DNA from: an uncultured Phycisphaerales bacterium
GTDB taxonomy: Bacteria; Planctomycetota; Phycisphaerae; Sedimentisphaerales; Anaerobacaceae
Reading direction: 5' to 3'
Assembly (NCBI GenBank): GCA_937868145.1
Contig: CALMMH010000347.1
Location: 1-8,335 of the forward strand
DNA length: 8,335 nucleotides
Within the stretch, counting starts at the first letter, position 1. Each line of letters begins with the position of its first letter. The translations under genes were made by a program, and so were the position numbers. Shown piece by piece: positions 1 to 5,394 of the stretch. The notes under the pieces were generated by a model. It saw nothing but the letters and a program-made list of their open reading frames with translations, did not search any database and was not told the DNA's origin.

Positions 1-43
1 CACATTCTCTACGACTCTCGACGTTGAAAGAGAACGCCGAGGA

Positions 44-87
44 TCAACGAAAATGTAAGTATCGCCTTGATAATCTACGAAAATGTA
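44..87. repeat. Direct repeat pair, candidate activator site
   Basis: Two copies of TCWACGAAAATGTA lie at 44-57 and 74-87. Thirteen of 14 bases are identical, the only difference being A or T at the third base. Their starts are 30 bases apart, close to three helical turns, so both would face the same side of the DNA. The core of the second copy (76-87) has short inverted ends, TAC and GTA around six bases. The copies sit about 117-160 bases upstream of the start predicted from the sigma-54 promoter at 178-193, where enhancer-binding activators commonly bind. The repeat is visible in the sequence; the role as an activator site is inferred. It does not match the classical NtrC palindrome. Confidence 0.5.
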
Positions 88-177
88 TCTTGGGCCACAT
101 TGAGAGTCTGATGTTGGTGTTTCTGTAAGCGTTTATAGATAAAGGAGTTGTGGCTATTTCAAGCGTGTGCGGAAAGC

Positions 178-193
178 TGGCACGCAATTTGTA
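178..193 (+). promoter_or_regulatory. Sigma-54 (-24/-12) promoter for amtB-PII
   Basis: TGGCACGCAATTTGTA matches the RpoN consensus TGGCAC-N5-TTGCW at every defined base except T for C in the -12 dinucleotide (GT at 191-192). The invariant GG lies at 179-180, with the required ten-base gap. Transcription should start near 203-205, giving a leader of about 87 bases before amtB. Sigma-54 promoters are a usual means of nitrogen control of amtB and PII genes, so the match and the context support each other. The predicted start site is inferred from spacing alone. Confidence 0.75.
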
Positions 194-290
194 ACTTACT
201 CCGGCAGATACGTTGGCATCCGCACCCACTGTAAGGGGGAGCGGACAGGCTATTCTGATGGGATTGGCCTCGGCTTAGAAAGGCACAGAA

Positions 291-1667
291 ATGATGGCGT
301 ATGGGAATCGGTACAGCCTGCGATCGGGCAGGAGGAGTGTCGCTGGGTTTGCCGCCGCGGGTCTTGCGGTCCTTGCGGCCAGCGGCGTTGCGCTCGCTGC
401 CGAGCCGGGTGGCGAGGCGGCGGTCGTTCAGGCGACCGTGGATTCCGGCGATACGGCCTGGCTGCTGATCAGCTCGGCCTTGGTCATGTTGATGACGCCG
501 GCGCTGGCGTTCTTCTACGGCGGACTGGTTCGCCGCAAGAACATGCTGTCGGTGCTCATGCAGTGCCTGATGATTTTGTGCCTGATCAGCCTGCAGTGGG
601 TGGTGTTCGGATACAGCCTGTCGTTCGGACCCGACAAGGGTTCGCTGATCGGCGGGTTGGACTGGGCGTTCCTGCGGGGCGTGGGCATGGGCCCGAACAC
701 CGACTATGCGGCGACCGTGCCGCATCAGGTGTTCATGATGTTCCAGATGATGTTCGCGGTGATCACGCCGGCCTTGATCATCGGGGCGTTCGCCGAACGG
801 ATGAAGTTCTCCGCCTTGTGCGTGTTCACGTTGCTGTGGACAACGTTCGTTTATGATCCGGTCTGTCACTGGGTGTGGGGCGTGGGCGGGTTCATGCGGC
901 AGTGGGGCGCTCTGGATTTCGCCGGCGGGACCGTGGTGCACATCAACGCGGGCATGACCGCGTTGGCCGCGGCCCTGGTGCTCGGTCGGCGGCAGGGCTA
1001 TCCGGACGGGATTTCTCCGCCGCACAATCTGCCGTTTGCGGTGCTGGGGGCCGGGTTGCTGTGGTTTGGTTGGTTTGGGTTTAACGCCGGCAGCGCCTTG
1101 GGCTCCGGCGGTCTGGCGGGCAGCGCGTTCATGTGCACGCATATCGCCGCGGCGGCGGCCGGCGTGACGTGGGCTTTGCTGGATTGGTACAAGCACAAGA
1201 AGCCCACGACCCTGGGCATGATCACCGGCATGGTGGGCGGTTTGGTCGCGATTACGCCTGCCGCGGGTTTCGTGACTCCGATGGGAGCGATTTGCATCGG
1301 CATCGGGGCCGGCGTGATTCCGTGGTTCAGCGTGACTTATATCAAAGCGGCTCTTGGCTATGACGATACCCTGGACGCCTTCGGAGTTCACGGCGTCGGC
1401 GGCATCTGGGGCGCGATCGCCACGGGGATTTTCGCGACCAAGGCGGTCAACCCGGCCGGGGCCGACGGCCTGCTCTATGGCAATCCGGCTCTGCTCTGGA
1501 TCCAGGTCAAGGCGGTGGCCATCACGATCGTGTACTCGTTCGTGGTCGGCATCGTGCTGCTCAAGATGGTGGATGTCTTCATGAAACTGCGGGTCGGCGA
1601 ACACGAGGAACGTGTCGGGCTCGACCTGACGATGCATCGTGAGGCCGCGTACACGATTCTCGACTAA
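291..1667 (+). CDS. amtB: Ammonium transporter AmtB
   Basis: This is an Amt/Rh-family ammonium channel of 458 residues acting in the inner membrane. Residues 1-37 look like a signal peptide (basic start, Ala-rich core, ALA-A cleavage region), as in many bacterial Amt proteins, followed by about 11 membrane segments from residue 57 to 430. Signature residues are present: Asp209 in LDFAGGTVVHINA, the pore twin histidines His217 and His367 (FGVHGVGGIWG), the Phe gate (Phe155, Phe264), and Trp196 and Ser268 of the outer ammonium site. The C-terminal tail GLDLTMHREAAY (443-454) corresponds to the segment that couples the subunits and contacts PII, with Arg450 where Gly is usual. AGAAAGG at 277-283 supports the start at 291; ATG at 294 is the alternative. 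The PII gene follows after 20 bases, a pairing conserved widely in bacteria and archaea, and a sigma-54 promoter precedes. Confidence 0.96.
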   Translation: MMAYGNRYSLRSGRRSVAGFAAAGLAVLAASGVALAAEPGGEAAVVQATVDSGDTAWLLISSALVMLMTPALAFFYGGLVRRKNMLSVLMQCLMILCLISLQWVVFGYSLSFGPDKGSLIGGLDWAFLRGVGMGPNTDYAATVPHQVFMMFQMMFAVITPALIIGAFAERMKFSALCVFTLLWTTFVYDPVCHWVWGVGGFMRQWGALDFAGGTVVHINAGMTALAAALVLGRRQGYPDGISPPHNLPFAVLGAGLLWFGWFGFNAGSALGSGGLAGSAFMCTHIAAAAAGVTWALLDWYKHKKPTTLGMITGMVGGLVAITPAAGFVTPMGAICIGIGAGVIPWFSVTYIKAALGYDDTLDAFGVHGVGGIWGAIATGIFATKAVNPAGADGLLYGNPALLWIQVKAVAITIVYSFVVGIVLLKMVDVFMKLRVGEHEERVGLDLTMHREAAYTILD

Positions 1668-1687
1668 GGCAGGAAAGGGCAGGAGTC

Positions 1688-2029
1688 ATGAAATATATCG
1701 TAGGCATCATTCAGCCGGACCGGCTGGACGAAGTACTCAAGCGGCTCACCGAGGAAGAGGTCCACCTGGTGACCGTGTCGAATGTGCTCGGGCGGGGCCG
1801 GCAGAAGGGCATCGCCCAGGTGTACCGCAGCCACAAGGAGCAGGGCAGCCTGCTCAAGAAGGTCAAGGTCGAAGTCGCCGTCAACGAGCCGTTCGTGGAG
1901 AAGACGATCCGGGCCATCACCGGCGGCGCCCAGTCCGGCCAGATCGGCGACGGCAAGATTTTCGTGATGAATCTCGATGAATGCATCCGCATCCGCACAG
2001 GTGAGCGGGGCGGCGACGCGATTGGATAG
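1688..2029 (+). CDS. glnK: PII nitrogen regulatory protein (GlnK-like)
   Basis: This 113-residue protein has the normal PII length. Such proteins are trimers that bind ATP/ADP and 2-oxoglutarate and insert their T-loops into AmtB to close it. Visible family features are Thr29, GRQKG (37-41, with Gln39), Lys58, the C-terminal signature SGQIGDGKIFVMNL (83-96) with Gly87, Gly89 and Lys90, and Arg101 and Arg103. The T-loop is atypical. Aligned without gaps to E. coli GlnB, Tyr46 and Arg47 are kept, but position 51, the uridylylated Tyr, is Glu, and residues 48-53 read SHKEQG. The uridylylation signature Y-[KR]-G-[AS]-[AE]-Y is therefore absent. AGGAAAGGG at 1671-1679 is the likely ribosome site; AGGAG at 1681-1685 is rather close. 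The position after amtB favours the name glnK over glnB, which sequence alone does not settle. Confidence 0.93.
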   Translation: MKYIVGIIQPDRLDEVLKRLTEEEVHLVTVSNVLGRGRQKGIAQVYRSHKEQGSLLKKVKVEVAVNEPFVEKTIRAITGGAQSGQIGDGKIFVMNLDECIRIRTGERGGDAIG

Positions 2030-2066
2030 TCTCGAATTGGAAACCCAGTGCATGAAAGGAAACACG

Positions 2067-2207
2067 ATGACACCCAGAGAACTGTTTGAATCAGTGGGGA
2101 GGAGTGGGATGTACCCCGGCAGACGCTTGAATCGCAATTTCAAAGTGGCGATGGCCCGGGGATCGGCCCAGTGTGGGGATGAATTCGGATTGGAACACGG
2201 CGGCTAA
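2067..2207 (+). CDS. Possible small ORF, 46 codons, unknown
   Basis: The frame begins MTPRELFESVGRSGMYPG and encodes 46 residues, rich in Gly and Arg, without membrane segment or known motif. GAAAGGA at 2054-2060 lies six bases before the ATG, a good ribosome site, and this is the main support. An in-frame ATG at 2052 would add five residues. The stop codon (2205-2207) falls inside the first of the inverted repeats that follow, an arrangement compatible with a leader peptide whose translation affects downstream folding, though the peptide has no run of nitrogen-rich or other telling codons. It may equally be a chance frame or a decayed gene. Confidence 0.25.
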   Translation: MTPRELFESVGRSGMYPGRRLNRNFKVAMARGSAQCGDEFGLEHGG

Positions 2208-2274
2208 TCGTGTTAGCTGCACCATCGGGTGCAGCCGGCATTGGGTTGTGGGTAGGGCTTGTGGCTGCCGGCTG
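2203..2274 (+). promoter_or_regulatory. Overlapping inverted repeats upstream of glnN
   Basis: Three perfect inverted repeats share bases with their neighbours. The first pairs GCTAA (2203-2207) with TTAGC (2213-2217). The second pairs GCTGCACC (2216-2223) with GGTGCAGC (2228-2235) around a four-base loop. The third pairs CAGCCGGCA (2232-2240) with TGCCGGCTG (2266-2274). Neighbouring stems cannot form fully together, as expected of a switching RNA leader. As DNA, GCACC-ATCG-GGTGC (2219-2232) resembles the NtrC site GCACC-N5-GGTGC but has four central bases rather than five. The repeats are seen directly; both roles are inference. No run of T follows, so a plain terminator is unlikely. Confidence 0.4.
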
Positions 2275-2418
2275 ATTCTGCTGGGGACGGTTGACCAGCG
2301 CAAGCCTTGCCCCTATTTTGGAGGCCCTGGTGGCCGATCCGAAGTTGACGACCAGCTGCCCCGTTCCACCAACCGAACGAAACGTAGATGATGGTAATTG
2401 GTAATCGAGGAGTCTCAC

Positions 2419-4518
2419 ATGTCTGCATGTATAACCGGCGAGTTCGGCCGCAATGTGTTCAACGAAGTGACGATGCGCGAGTGTCTGCCCAAGAACGTGT
2501 TCAAATCGCTCAAGAAGACCCTGGACGGCGAGCAGCCGCTGGACCCGGTGACCGCCGACGTGATCGCCAACGCGATGAAGGATTGGGCGATCGCCAAGGG
2601 CGCGACGCATTTTTGCCACTGGTTCCAGCCGATGACCGGGCTGACCGCCGAGAAGCACGACGCCTTCATTTCGCCGAGGGCCGACGGCCGCACGATCATG
2701 GAGTTTAGCGGCAAGGAGCTGATCCGCGGCGAGCCCGATGCCTCGTCTTTCCCCTCCGGCGGCCTCCGCGCCACGTTCGAAGCCCGCGGCTACACCGCCT
2801 GGGATTGCACTTCGCCGGTCTTCGTGAAAGAGGACGGCAAGAACATCACGCTCTACATTCCGTGCGCGTTCTGCTCCTACACGGGCGAAGCGCTGGATAA
2901 GAAGACGCCTCTGCTGCGTTCGATGGACGCTCTGAGCAAGCAGGCGATGCGGGTCCTCCGGGTCCTGGGCAACATGACGGCCACGCGAGTGACCGCGACA
3001 ATGGGGCCGGAGCAGGAATATTTCCTGATCGACCAGGCGTTTTATGCCAAGCGTTTGGACCTGCTTCTGACCGGCCGGACGCTGTTCGGCGCCAAGCCGC
3101 CTCGCGGCCAGGAGCTCGAAGACCACTATTTCGGCTCGCTGCACGAGCGAGTGGCGACCTTTATGAACGAGTTGAACAACGAACTCTGGAAGCTTGGGGT
3201 CACCGCCAAAACACAGCACAACGAGGTCGCTCCCGGCCAGTACGAGCTGGCGCCGGTGTTCTCGACGATCAACGTGGCGGCCGACCACAACCAACTGACG
3301 ATGGACACCCTGCAGAAGGTAGCCCGCCGGCATGGGTTCGTCTGCCTGCTGCACGAGAAGCCTTTCGCCGGCGTCAACGGCTCGGGCAAGCACAACAACT
3401 GGAGCATGTGCACGGACACGGGTCTGAACCTGCTGGACCCGGGCGAGACGCCGCACGACAATATGGTCTTTCTGGTCGTGCTTTGTGCGGTCATTCAGGC
3501 GGTGGATAAGTACGCCAAGCTGCTGCGGGCCAGCGTCGCCAACGCCGGCAACGAGCACCGGCTCGGCGCCAACGAGGCCCCGCCGGCGATTGTGTCGGTC
3601 TTCCTGGGCGAGCAACTGACCGATATCTTCGAGCAGTTGGCCAAAGGGCCGGCCAAGAACAGCAAGAAGGGCGGCCAGCTCAAGCTCGGTTCCTCGACGT
3701 TGCCTCCGCTGGCGAAGGACTCGACGGACCGCAACCGCACCTCGCCGTTCGCGTTCACCGGCAACAAGTTCGAGTTCCGCATGGTGGGTTCGTCGCAGTC
3801 AATTTCGGGTCCGTGCTTCGTCCTGAACACGATCGTGGCCGACACGCTCTGCGACGTCGCCGATGTCCTGGAGAAAGCCGACGACGTCAAGGCCGCGGCC
3901 CAGAAGATCCTGCAGGACATCGCGGTCAAGCACGCCCGGATCGTGTACAACGGCGACAACTATACGGAGGAGTGGGTGGCCGAGGCTGCAAAACGAGGTC
4001 TGCCGAACCTCCGCTCGACGTATGAGTCGATCCATGCCTTCCCGACTCCCGAGCATGTCACGCTGTTTAGCAAGCACGGCGTCCTTTCGAAGGAAGAAGT
4101 GCACGCTCGCGCCGAGATCCTGTTCGAGGGGTACAGCAAGCAGATCAACATCGAGGCCCTGACGATGCTGAACATCGCCAAGCGTCAGATCCTGCCGGCC
4201 TGCTGCGAGTTCTCCGGCAAGCTGGGCCAGACGGTCGCCGCGGTTTCCGGCGTGGGAGTCGCCGCCGAGCCGCAGAAGAAGCTGCTCAAGAAGGTCTGCG
4301 ACCTGATCGCGACGATGGAAAGCCGTATGGAGGCTTTGGAGAAGGCCACGGCCAAGGCGACCGGCGTGCACGGCACCGAAAAGCATGCCCAGAGCTTCCG
4401 CGAGGATGTCCTGCCGGCGATGGCGGCTCTCCGCCAGACCGTCGACGAGCTGGAAACGATCGTCGAGGCCAAGCTCTGGCCGCTGCCGAGCTACGCCGAG
4501 ATGCTGTTCGTGAGGTGA
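2419..4518 (+). CDS. glnN: Glutamine synthetase type III
   Basis: This 699-residue enzyme joins ammonium to glutamate using ATP in the cytoplasm. Its length is typical of class III (about 700-730) and far above class I (about 470). The N-terminal region shows class III features, GATHFCHWFQPMTG (61-74) and SFPSGGLRATFEARG (110-124). Active-site motifs follow in order: metal-binding GPEQEYF (196-202), NEVAPGQYE (268-276), NGSGKHNNW (320-328), RTSPFAFTGN (440-449) and EFRMVGSSQS (452-461). The end WPLPSYAEMLF (687-697) is also characteristic. I chose the start at 2419 because GAGGAG (2407-2412) lies six bases before it; an in-frame ATG at 2398 has no ribosome site. It lies downstream of amtB and the PII gene in the same direction, after a 389-base spacer, and ends in a strong hairpin terminator. 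All catalytic motifs are intact. Confidence 0.96.
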   Translation: MSACITGEFGRNVFNEVTMRECLPKNVFKSLKKTLDGEQPLDPVTADVIANAMKDWAIAKGATHFCHWFQPMTGLTAEKHDAFISPRADGRTIMEFSGKELIRGEPDASSFPSGGLRATFEARGYTAWDCTSPVFVKEDGKNITLYIPCAFCSYTGEALDKKTPLLRSMDALSKQAMRVLRVLGNMTATRVTATMGPEQEYFLIDQAFYAKRLDLLLTGRTLFGAKPPRGQELEDHYFGSLHERVATFMNELNNELWKLGVTAKTQHNEVAPGQYELAPVFSTINVAADHNQLTMDTLQKVARRHGFVCLLHEKPFAGVNGSGKHNNWSMCTDTGLNLLDPGETPHDNMVFLVVLCAVIQAVDKYAKLLRASVANAGNEHRLGANEAPPAIVSVFLGEQLTDIFEQLAKGPAKNSKKGGQLKLGSSTLPPLAKDSTDRNRTSPFAFTGNKFEFRMVGSSQSISGPCFVLNTIVADTLCDVADVLEKADDVKAAAQKILQDIAVKHARIVYNGDNYTEEWVAEAAKRGLPNLRSTYESIHAFPTPEHVTLFSKHGVLSKEEVHARAEILFEGYSKQINIEALTMLNIAKRQILPACCEFSGKLGQTVAAVSGVGVAAEPQKKLLKKVCDLIATMESRMEALEKATAKATGVHGTEKHAQSFREDVLPAMAALRQTVDELETIVEAKLWPLPSYAEMLFVR

Positions 4519-4550
4519 TCGCGGGCAACCGGTAATCCGTGAGTATCGAC

Positions 4551-4620
4551 AGGCCGGAGATTGCGGAAATTCGTTGGAGACGACAGAACTCCAACGCCGC
4601 AATCTCCGGCCTTCGCTTTT
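4551..4620 (+). terminator. Bipartite hairpin terminator after glnN
   Basis: A perfect 16-base arm AGGCCGGAGATTGCGG (4551-4566) pairs with 4597-4612. Inside it, CGTTGGAG (4572-4579) pairs with CTCCAACG (4589-4596) around a nine-base loop. The inner stem stacks directly on the outer one on the 3' side and leaves a five-base bulge (4567-4571) on the 5' side, 24 paired bases in all. TTCGCTTTT follows, so it should end glnN transcripts. The GyrI-like gene arrives from the other side and stops at 4629. Its transcripts would form the same hairpin, but no T run follows on that strand. Confidence 0.8.
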
Positions 4621-4628
4621 GTTGCGGC

Positions 4629-5135
4629 CTACCGCGCGGGCAGATAGATGTACGTCAACAGCTTTTCCGGCGGCGTGGTCTGCGGGTCATTGAGGTATTC
4701 CTCCCACATGGGCATGTAATGGGCCCAGTCGGCCTCGGTCTTCATCAGGCCTTTGGCTTTGAGGAACTCCGTGATCAGGGCGTAGGTCTTCGCCAGTTCC
4801 GTGTACGGCCCGTGATGCGTGAACCGCATGGCTCTCGCGGCCGGGATGGCCTTGACGAAGCCCGGGCCGATCATGCGCGTTGCCGTGGGCGGAGCCGCGA
4901 TCGGCATTACGACGGTGAATCTCACTCCTTGCGGTCCGTGGGCCATATAGATGACTCGCGGCGGTCCCGAAGGGGACAACTTGAGTTGCCGCACGAACCC
5001 CATCAGCTCATCAAAGGCGCTGCGTATCCCGCCGGCGATGGCGGCCGGGTTGGGACCGCTTACTCCGGGCATTTGCGCCGCCAGGATTCGCGGAACATCA
5101 ACCTCTGCAAATTCCAAGGTGTCAAACTGTGACAT
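4629..5135 (-). CDS. GyrI-like small-molecule-binding domain protein
   Basis: This 168-residue protein consists of one GyrI-like (effector-binding, AraC_E_bind/SHS2-type) domain with no DNA-binding part and no signal peptide, so it probably acts in the cytoplasm. The fold has two similar halves, here roughly residues 5-80 and 88-168. Recognisable pieces are MRFTHHGPYTELAKTY (103-118) and the terminal block MWEEYLNDPQTTPPEKLLTYIYLP (143-166, cited for its key residues Trp144, Glu145, Glu146 and Asp150). An acidic residue in this block commonly faces the ligand in the family. Stand-alone members bind or sequester hydrophobic or cationic compounds, and some were reported to hydrolyse them; which applies here cannot be told. 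GAGGAG (complement of 5143-5148), seven bases before the ATG, fixes the start. An upstream palindrome at 5167-5178 is a candidate operator. Confidence 0.8.
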   Translation of the reverse strand: MSQFDTLEFAEVDVPRILAAQMPGVSGPNPAAIAGGIRSAFDELMGFVRQLKLSPSGPPRVIYMAHGPQGVRFTVVMPIAAPPTATRMIGPGFVKAIPAARAMRFTHHGPYTELAKTYALITEFLKAKGLMKTEADWAHYMPMWEEYLNDPQTTPPEKLLTYIYLPAR

Positions 5136-5394
5136 TGCTGCACTCCTCGTTGCTTGGGTGGACTTCTGCCAATTGGCATTCTTGCAGAAGTCCGATTGCC
5201 TCAGTCATCTCTGTGGGCAGGATTATGGCTCCTAGCGACCGGGATGGCAAGGACAATTCCGGGCGTAAGCCGCATCGACCACAGACGAAAGCGAGTCGGT
5301 GGGCATGTCCACGCGTGATTTGTGGCGCACCGCTCGGGGTTTCCAGCAGTTTCTTGGTCCTTCTCGCCATTCCCCCACGGACGGGAGAGATCAT
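5122..5394 (-). CDS. Doubtful 90-codon ORF, unknown
   Basis: The frame fills the gap between the two flanking minus-strand genes almost exactly. Its ATG (5394-5392) overlaps the TGA of the upstream gene in an ATGA junction, and its end overlaps the GyrI-like gene by 14 bases. That geometry fits translational coupling in a three-gene operon. Against it, third codon positions are G or C in only about 60 percent of the codons I checked, well below the neighbours. The ribosome site is poor, and the sequence (basic start, one CGRC pair near the middle) matches no family I know. The inverted repeats at 5160-5193 lie inside it. It may be a real unknown, a remnant, or a chance frame across an intergenic region. 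Confidence 0.25.
   Translation of the reverse strand: MISPVRGGMARRTKKLLETPSGAPQITRGHAHRLAFVCGRCGLRPELSLPSRSLGAIILPTEMTEAIGLLQECQLAEVHPSNEECSNVTV
5160..5193. repeat. Nested inverted repeat upstream of GyrI-like gene
   Basis: GGACTTCTGC (5160-5169) and GCAGAAGTCC (5184-5193) form a perfect 10-base inverted repeat around 14 bases. Overlapping its left arm is a perfect 12-base palindrome, TGCCAATTGGCA (5167-5178), about 32 bases upstream of the GyrI-like start codon. No T run follows on either strand, so this is not an ordinary terminator. The palindrome has the size and symmetry of a dimeric repressor operator, and the larger repeat could fold in RNA as its alternative. The structure is seen; the role is inferred. 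Confidence 0.5.

Larger units (their letters stand above)
2030..2418. other. PII-glnN spacer, 389 bases, structured
   Basis: No recognisable protein family is encoded here on either strand. The first half contains a weakly supported 46-codon ORF (2067-2207). The second half contains a chain of inverted repeats whose arms overlap (2203-2274), described separately. No clear intrinsic terminator with a T run follows the PII gene, so read-through from the sigma-54 promoter into glnN is possible. No convincing sigma-54 or sigma-70 promoter for glnN was found by eye. A spacer this long inside a nitrogen cluster suggests that glnN has control of its own. Confidence 0.6.

Noticed and set aside
159..1637. 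Long open frame (492 codons) on the minus strand opposite amtB
   Set aside because: It mirrors the strong third-position G/C bias of amtB, is rich in His, Arg and Gln without any family motif, and amtB is certain.
2295..2311. CAGCGCAAGCCTTGCC as a sigma-54 promoter for glnN
   Set aside because: The TTGC part is good, but the first invariant G of the -24 element is missing.
2279..2320. Hairpins GCTGG/CCAGC and GCAA/TTGC followed by ATTTTG as a terminator
   Set aside because: The stems are short and the T run is four bases, followed by G; not enough to call a terminator.
2331..2346. TGGCCGATCCGAAGTT as a sigma-54 promoter for glnN
   Set aside because: It has GG-N10-GT spacing, but the TT of the -12 part is AA and most of the -24 flank is wrong; too weak to list.
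2398..2418. Upstream ATG of glnN adding seven residues
   Set aside because: No ribosome site precedes it; GAGGAG is correctly placed only for the ATG at 2419.
2140..3615. Long open frame (491 codons) on the minus strand opposite glnN
   Set aside because: Same antisense effect of biased codons; no recognisable motif, and the plus-strand synthetase is unambiguous.
3799..4602. Minus-strand open frame of 267 codons opposite the end of glnN
   Set aside because: Composition is that of an antisense shadow and it runs through the terminator hairpin.
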